Assembly (NCBI GenBank): GCA_021776195.1
Contig: JAJFGK010000003.1
Coordinates: 1 to 64,000 of the forward strand
Direction of reading: 5' to 3'
Source of the DNA: Kiloniellaceae bacterium
GTDB taxonomy: Bacteria; Pseudomonadota; Alphaproteobacteria; Kiloniellales; Kiloniellaceae
DNA length: 64,000 bases
Shown: one piece after another, positions 59,161 through 64,000 of the stretch
Layout: every line of letters starts with the position of its first letter
Numbering within the stretch: position 1 is the stretch's first letter
Made by a program: the position numbers and the translations under genes
The notes under the pieces: model-generated
Seen by the model: only the letters and a program-made list of their open reading frames with translations
Told to the model about the DNA's origin: nothing
Database searches by the model: none

Positions 59161-60696
59161 TCAGGCGGCCAGAACGCCGCCCTCGGCCTTGCGGCGGGCG
59201 ACGAAGGCGTCCAGTTCCTCGCGGATCGCCGGGTCGAGATCGGGTTCCTTGTAGTCGGCAAGGATCTTCTTGAAGAGCCGGTTGGCGCGCTGGGTCGCGG
59301 TCTCGGCGCCGGCCTCCTCCCAGGTCTCCCAGTTGCGCCAGTCCGAGAGGATCGGGCTGTAGAAGGCGCTTTCGTAACGCGCCAGGGTGTGGGCCGCGCC
59401 GAAGAAGTGGCCGCCCGGGCCGACCTCCTTGACCGCGTCCAGACCCAGGCTGTCCTCGGTGACCTCCAGCGGCTCCAGGGTGGTCGCCATCATCTGCAGC
59501 ATCTCGGCGTCCAGCACCATCTTCTCGAAGGAGGCATGCAGTCCACCCTCCATCCAGCCGGCGGCGTGCATCACCAGGTTGGCGTGGCCCAGGGTAGCGC
59601 CCCAAAGCGACATCTGGGATTCGTAGGCGGCCTGAAAGTCGACCGGGTTGCAGGCGTTGGCGTTGGACGAGCGGTAGGGCAGCTTGAGGCGCCGGGCGAG
59701 CTGGCCGCCGGCGATGGCGGCCCGCACGTACTCCGGCGTGCCGAAGGCGGGGGCGCCGGACTTCATGTCGACGTTCGAGGTGAAACCGCCATAGATCACC
59801 GGGGCGCCGCGCTTGACCATCTGGGTGAAGGCGAGCCCGGCCATGGCCTCGGCATGCTGCTGCGCCAGGGCGCCGGCAATGGTCGCCGGGCTCATGGCGC
59901 CCGAGAGGGTGAAGGGCGTGATGCAGACCGCCTGGCCGTGGCTCGCCATCTCGATGATGCCCTCGATCATCGGCCCATCGAGGCGCAGCGGCGAGGAGGT
60001 GTTGACGATGGTAAAGAGGCTGGGCCGGGCAAGCAGGGCCGCCTCGTCGTAGCCAAAGCCGATGCGGGTCAACTCCAGGGCATCGGCGATGCGCTCGCGG
60101 CCCAGGGAATAGGCGTGATAGGCCTTGTCGCCCAGCACCAGGAAATCGCGGATCGCATCGAGGTGCCGGGTCGCCGGCGGCAGGTCGATCGCCTCCACCG
60201 GATAGCCGGCAAAGAGGTGGATGATGTTGAGCGACTGGGCGAGGCGCACCAGGTTACGGAAATCCTTCTGGTTGCCCGGCCGCCGGCCCCCGTCCAGGTC
60301 GGCCACGTTCGGCGGCGAGGCGACGCAGGCAAAGGCGATGTTGCGGCCGCCCATGGTGAGCGATTTGGCCGGATTGCGGGCGTGCAGCGTGAAGCTGGCC
60401 GGCGCCGAGGCCAGGTAGTCCTTCACCAGGTCGCGGTCCAGGCGCACCCGCTCGCTGCCCGGGGTGACATCGGCCCCGGCGTCGGCCAGGATCTTCAGCG
60501 CCGCGGGGTGCAGGAAGTCCATGCCGACCTCCTCCAGGATGCGAAAGGCCGTGTTCTCGACCATAACCAATTGGTCCTCGCGCAGGACCTGGACCGGCTC
60601 GTAGGGACTTTGCACCTCGCGCCAGGACATCTGGGCCAGGCCCTCCGGGACTCCGACCGTGCGCCGCTCACGCCTGCGTCCGCCTTCACGCGCCAT
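59161..60696 (-). CDS. Trimethylamine methyltransferase (MttB) superfamily protein, non-pyrrolysine
   Basis: About 511 residues of the MttB/COG5598 superfamily: LEEVGMDFLHPAALKILADA at the start, FACVASPPNVADLDGGRRPG, VIYGGFTSNVDMKSGAPAFG and GPGGHFFGAAHTLARYESAF near the end. The frame is open throughout with no internal TAG, so it lacks the pyrrolysine of archaeal MttB and belongs with the MtgB-like group, some of which demethylate glycine betaine or other quaternary amines via a corrinoid protein. No corrinoid protein gene is seen nearby. ATG at 60696 has GAGGGAG. It is divergent from the HAL-like lyase gene. Confidence 0.9.
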   Translation of the reverse strand: MAREGGRRRERRTVGVPEGLAQMSWREVQSPYEPVQVLREDQLVMVENTAFRILEEVGMDFLHPAALKILADAGADVTPGSERVRLDRDLVKDYLASAPASFTLHARNPAKSLTMGGRNIAFACVASPPNVADLDGGRRPGNQKDFRNLVRLAQSLNIIHLFAGYPVEAIDLPPATRHLDAIRDFLVLGDKAYHAYSLGRERIADALELTRIGFGYDEAALLARPSLFTIVNTSSPLRLDGPMIEGIIEMASHGQAVCITPFTLSGAMSPATIAGALAQQHAEAMAGLAFTQMVKRGAPVIYGGFTSNVDMKSGAPAFGTPEYVRAAIAGGQLARRLKLPYRSSNANACNPVDFQAAYESQMSLWGATLGHANLVMHAAGWMEGGLHASFEKMVLDAEMLQMMATTLEPLEVTEDSLGLDAVKEVGPGGHFFGAAHTLARYESAFYSPILSDWRNWETWEEAGAETATQRANRLFKKILADYKEPDLDPAIREELDAFVARRKAEGGVLAA

Positions 60697-60932
60697 GGCA
60701 TTCGCTCCCTCGATGTTTCCGCGCCCGATGATTCCGCGCCCGATGTTCGTGCCAAGGGCCGGCGCGACAATCCGCGAACTCAAACCCTCGCCCATTGCTA
60801 TATACAGCACCGGGCCGCGCGGCTATAGCTCACTACAGTTTCTCAGCGATTATCGCGACGACCCGATCATGACCATTCGCCCGGAAAAGGGTGGTGGATC
60901 CTGGCCGGGCCGGTCGCAGAAAGGCCGACTGG

Positions 60933-62468
60933 ATGACCGACCGCGAAGCCCTGCCGATCGGCAGCGCCCGCCTCGATACGGACGATCTCGTGGCCATCGC
61001 GCGCGACGGTCGCCAGGTCGCGCCGACCGCCGAGGCCCTGGCCCGCATGGCGGCGGGCCGCGCCGTGGTCGAGGATCACCTGGCCGCCGGCAAGCCGGTC
61101 TACGGACTGACCACCGGACTGGGCAATCGGGTCGGCCACAAGCTGACCGCCGAGGTGCTGGCCGGGTTCTCCGTCCTGACCGTGCGCGGCCGCTCCAACT
61201 CGGTCGGCCCCCGGGCGCCGAAAGAAGTGGTGCGGGCGGCCATGGCCCTGCGCCTCAGGGGCCTGTTGACCGGCGCGGCGGGCGCCTCGCCGGCGCTGGC
61301 CGAGGCGCTGGCGGCGGCGCTCAATGCCGGCTTTCATCCGGCAGTGCCGATGATCGGCTCGATCGGCGCCGGCGACCTCTGCACCATGGCCCATGTCGGC
61401 CTGGGTCTGATCGGCGAGGGCGAGGCGGAGGTCGGCGGCGCGCTGCTGCCGGCGGGCGAGGCCCTGCGGCGCGCCGGGCTGGCGCCGGTGACGCTGGGCC
61501 CCAAGGACGGTCTTGCCATCGCCAACAACTCGGCCTTCACCTGCGGTCTCGCGGCCCTGGCCTATCACGACGCGGCCGCGCTGCTGGAGACCGCCGAGGC
61601 GGCCGCCGCGCTCACCCTGGAGGCCTTTCGCGGCAACCTGACGCCGCTCGACCCGCGCGCCGTCGCCGCCCGGCCGGCGCCGGGCCAGGGCCGCTCCGCC
61701 GAACGCCTGCTGGCCCTGCTGGCCGGCGGCGCCCTCACCGAGCCGGGCGCGGCGCGGCGCCTGCAGGACCCGATCTCGATCCGCGCGGTGTCCCAGGTTC
61801 ACGGCAGCGCCTGCGCCGCCCTGGCCTTCCTCGAGGACCACCTGGTACCGGAAATGAACGGCGGCGCCGACAACCCGGTGGTCCTGATCGAGGACCGCGA
61901 GATCGTCTCCACCGGAAACTTCCACACGCCGGGTCTGGCCCTGGCCCTGGAGACCTTGACCCAGGCCCTGGCCCACCTGGGCGCGACCTCGGCCAGCCGG
62001 GCGACCCGGCTGCTGTCGAACCGCTTTTCCGGCCTGCCCGACAACCTGACCGTCCGCGGCCCCGACCGCTCCGGCTTCGCGCCGCTCTACAAGACCCTCG
62101 AGGCCCTGGTGCAGGAATGCCGCCACCTCGCCCTGCCGGCGCCGCAGGAACAGCGCTACGGCGCCGACGGCGTCGAGGACGAGGTCAACGCCACCGCCTT
62201 TTCGGCCAAGAAGGCCCGCGAGCTGCTGTCGCGCCTGGGCTATCTGATCGCCGCCGAGCTGATCATCGCCGCCCAGGCGGTCGAGCTGGCCGGCGTCGCC
62301 GACAAGCTGGGCCATGGCACCGCCGCGATCCACCGGGCGGTGCGCGCCCTGGTCCCGCCGCTCGACGACGACCGCCCCCACGGCGTCGACGTGGAACGGC
62401 TCGCGGCCGGGTTGGACAAGATGGGAGCTGGAAACTTCCCGGACCGCCGCGGCGAGAAGACCAACTGA
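60933..62468 (+). CDS. Histidine ammonia-lyase-family lyase lacking the MIO serine (ergothionase-like candidate)
   Basis: 511 residues of the HAL/PAL fold. Family blocks include VYGLTTGLGN (with the catalytic-type Tyr), NNSAFTCGLAALAYHD, ISIRAVSQVHGSACAALAFL and STGNFHTPGLALALETL. At the position of the MIO-forming Ala-Ser-Gly (residues 142-144 of Pseudomonas HAL) the sequence reads GSIGAGDLCTMAH, one residue short and without Ser. MIO cannot form in the usual way, so ammonia elimination from an unactivated amino acid is unlikely. Ergothionase is an MIO-independent HAL homologue that eliminates trimethylamine; the adjacent mttB-like gene supports a related reaction. ATG at 60933 has AAAGG; a GTG at 60891 is the alternative. 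Confidence 0.88.
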   Translation: MTDREALPIGSARLDTDDLVAIARDGRQVAPTAEALARMAAGRAVVEDHLAAGKPVYGLTTGLGNRVGHKLTAEVLAGFSVLTVRGRSNSVGPRAPKEVVRAAMALRLRGLLTGAAGASPALAEALAAALNAGFHPAVPMIGSIGAGDLCTMAHVGLGLIGEGEAEVGGALLPAGEALRRAGLAPVTLGPKDGLAIANNSAFTCGLAALAYHDAAALLETAEAAAALTLEAFRGNLTPLDPRAVAARPAPGQGRSAERLLALLAGGALTEPGAARRLQDPISIRAVSQVHGSACAALAFLEDHLVPEMNGGADNPVVLIEDREIVSTGNFHTPGLALALETLTQALAHLGATSASRATRLLSNRFSGLPDNLTVRGPDRSGFAPLYKTLEALVQECRHLALPAPQEQRYGADGVEDEVNATAFSAKKARELLSRLGYLIAAELIIAAQAVELAGVADKLGHGTAAIHRAVRALVPPLDDDRPHGVDVERLAAGLDKMGAGNFPDRRGEKTN

Positions 62469-62880
62469 CTCCCGAATGGCGGAAGGCTGACGCCGAAAGC
62501 CCGGTGTCTCAAATGGCGGGTTCCGATCCAGGGCTTCAAGGTGTCCAAAATACCACCAAAGCCCTTGCCGATTTCGTTGCCTATTCGAACCCTACTCGAA
62601 TTTCTGGAACCGCTAGACCTGCGGCATGTCCGCTGTCCCGCCGAAAACCCCCTTCATCGGCGTGGTCCAGGTGAGAAGTGGTGGGCCAAAGTTGGCAATC
62701 TCTTCTTCGCTCGTCCTGCCCAAATTCAACTTTGTTACTCCATGAAACTTCGGGCAATCCGCGGCAATCGGGCGGATTGCCGCGCTGCTTCACGAACCAT
62801 CGTGAGCTTGTGACTATTATCACAGCCAATAATTGCCGTATCCGATATTTTAGCAATCTAAATTCAATAGGAGGAGCGTG
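62469..62880. other. Non-coding stretch, falling GC
   Basis: 412 bp between the lyase and the tyrosinase. No convincing ORF on either strand and no recognised repeat. The last ~80 bp are AT-rich and should hold the tyrosinase promoter (CCGATATTTTAGCAATC region), ending in an excellent AGGAGGAG ribosome site at 62869-62876. Confidence 0.5.
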
Positions 62881-64000
62881 ATGACAAAACTTTTTGATGC
62901 CGCCAACTCCATGTTGAAACCATCAACACGGAGCGTTTCCGTTGATATGACCAGGGACTCTTTGTTCGGTGGTAAAGAGATGAACAGACGAGCATTTGTA
63001 AGCGGGTTGGGGTTCGTGGGTGCGGGGCTCATCGCGTCGACTTTGGGCGGTTGTGAAGCTTTGCTAGAGCAAATCGAGAATCGCCCGGTTCGTCGTCGCT
63101 TGCGCACGGGCTCGTCCGCGGTCAACGCCGCGATCACCACCTATGAAGAAGCCGTGGCCGAGATGAAGGACTTAGACGACGACGATCCGCGGAGCTGGAA
63201 TGCCCAAGCCGGCTTGCATGGTACCGTAACACCGAATGTCTTCAATTTTTGTCAGCATGGCACGAACCACTTCTTCTCATGGCATCGTGCCTACCTCTAC
63301 TATTTCGAACGAATCTGCCAGGAGCTGACTGGCAATTCGGATTTCGGTCTTCCTTACTGGAACTGGAATCAAAACCAACAGATGCACGGGGCCTTTACGG
63401 ATCCGGCAAGCACGCTTTCTCATGAGCGCAACAGTACCAGTGTCGCCGGCAATTCCGCGTTTTCCGACAGCACCATGGACACCATTTTCTCGGACAACAA
63501 CTTTTTCACGTTTGGCAGCCAGCTTGAAGGATCGCCGCACAACATGGCCCACGTTCTGATCGGCGAAGACATGGTCACAGGAGGCTCACCGCAAGATCCA
63601 ATTTTTTGGCCACATCACTGCATGGTCGATTACTGCTGGGCTAAGTGGAACATCGAGCTGGAAAACGATAATACGAACAACGATGCATGGCATGAGACGT
63701 CGTGGAATCACTTTGTGAATGAGAACGGCAATGCCGTCGAAATCACGGCGGGGTCGACCGTCCTCATGCCCTTGATCAGTTACCGATATGAAACCAGCAC
63801 GGTCGGCAGCGCACTTGGGTTAGCCGCGCTGAACGCAACGGAACTCAGATTGGTCGAGGAGCGCATAAGAGCGGGAGCGGATGTCCGATTCGATATCCGA
63901 AGAAGAATTCCGATTGTTGAGCGTACCGCGCTCAGCTTAGCGCGCCCCTTTTCGGCGGAGACAACAGTATCCGCCGGCGACTTCGCCGCCCTGATCGAGA
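62881..64000 (+). CDS. Tyrosinase-family copper protein with Tat-type signal (partial, runs off right edge)
   Basis: At least 373 residues in the window, no stop before the edge. After ~33 residues there is a twin-arginine-like signal (MNRRAFVSGLGFVGAGLIAS) ending in TLGGC, a possible lipobox. The copper sites are clear: CuA in NFCQHGTNHFFSWHRAYLYY with LPYWNWN, and CuB in EGSPHNMAHVLIG and DPIFWPHHCMVDYCWAKW. Type 3 copper oxidases of this kind oxidise phenols with O2. Start ATG at 62881 directly follows AGGAGGAGCGTG; the Tat signal begins at the later ATG near 62980, so translation could start there. GC is visibly lower than the window average, suggesting horizontal transfer. Confidence 0.92.
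   Translation, partial: MTKLFDAANSMLKPSTRSVSVDMTRDSLFGGKEMNRRAFVSGLGFVGAGLIASTLGGCEALLEQIENRPVRRRLRTGSSAVNAAITTYEEAVAEMKDLDDDDPRSWNAQAGLHGTVTPNVFNFCQHGTNHFFSWHRAYLYYFERICQELTGNSDFGLPYWNWNQNQQMHGAFTDPASTLSHERNSTSVAGNSAFSDSTMDTIFSDNNFFTFGSQLEGSPHNMAHVLIGEDMVTGGSPQDPIFWPHHCMVDYCWAKWNIELENDNTNNDAWHETSWNHFVNENGNAVEITAGSTVLMPLISYRYETSTVGSALGLAALNATELRLVEERIRAGADVRFDIRRRIPIVERTALSLARPFSAETTVSAGDFAALIE

Noticed and set aside
58004..59605. A 533-residue ORF as one protein
   Set aside because: The N-terminal ~150 residues are a shadow of the MttB-family gene; the real protein begins near 59146.
59161..60696. Pyrrolysine-containing trimethylamine methyltransferase
   Set aside because: The frame is open for the full family length with no internal TAG codon, and no pyl genes are present.

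Overview
The window looks like chromosome of a high-GC alphaproteobacterium, probably of Rhodospirillales type. This is judged from gene content, codon use and synteny only; there is no rRNA or tRNA here to anchor it. I saw no insertion sequence, integrase, CRISPR array or replication origin.

Left third (1-18 kb): a type VI secretion cluster on the minus strand. Reading 5'->3' it runs tssA, tssB, tssC, hcp, tagJ, tssE, tssF, tssG, tssH(clpV), then a lysine-rich coiled-coil protein where a vgrG would be expected. As I remember it, this is the gene order of Pseudomonas aeruginosa HSI-I. A few kb further left lie a TagR-like FGE/SUMF1-fold protein, two DUF4399 proteins, a bacterial voltage-gated sodium channel, and a second tssB whose C-terminus is extended by a 69-bp (23-residue) tandem repeat running off the left edge. 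The tssJ, tssK, tssL, tssM and vgrG genes are not in the window. A near-perfect CRP-type palindrome sits upstream of tssA.

18-28 kb: a two-gene unit of a TpsB/FhaC-type outer-membrane transporter and a TPR-CHAT (caspase-like) lipoprotein, then an OmpA-family protein and a PpkA-like membrane Ser/Thr kinase with DPLA repeats and a C-terminal DUF4384 domain. No TpsA substrate is present. An AraC regulator and a Tat-exported isochorismatase-fold hydrolase follow.

28-40 kb: mostly housekeeping and metabolic genes: a membrane-anchored HExxH protein, a Nudix hydrolase, a VanB-type ferredoxin reductase, an EamA permease, a DUF47-PiT phosphate transport pair, an MFS permease, an acyl-CoA dehydrogenase/enoyl-CoA hydratase pair, and an amidinotransferase.

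40-50.4 kb: an accessory locus of mostly unrecognised proteins. It holds a 441-residue and a 1362-residue helical protein preceded by a palindrome with the same GTGAC-N4-GTCAC core as the tssA site, a membrane PAS-GGDEF protein with a degenerate GGDEF motif, a membrane protein with a J-domain-like HPD motif, a Sel1-like secreted protein, a small unknown and an orphan FliN/SpoA protein.

50-64 kb: small-molecule catabolism. There is an XRE regulator, GFA protein, PhnD-like binding protein and amidase run, a divergent desaturase/PhyH dioxygenase/TIM-barrel isomerase operon, and an M29-like peptidase plus MttB-family methyltransferase divergent from a histidine-ammonia-lyase homologue that lacks the MIO-forming serine and may be a trimethylamine lyase of the ergothionase type. 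A tyrosinase runs off the right edge in a segment of visibly lower GC.
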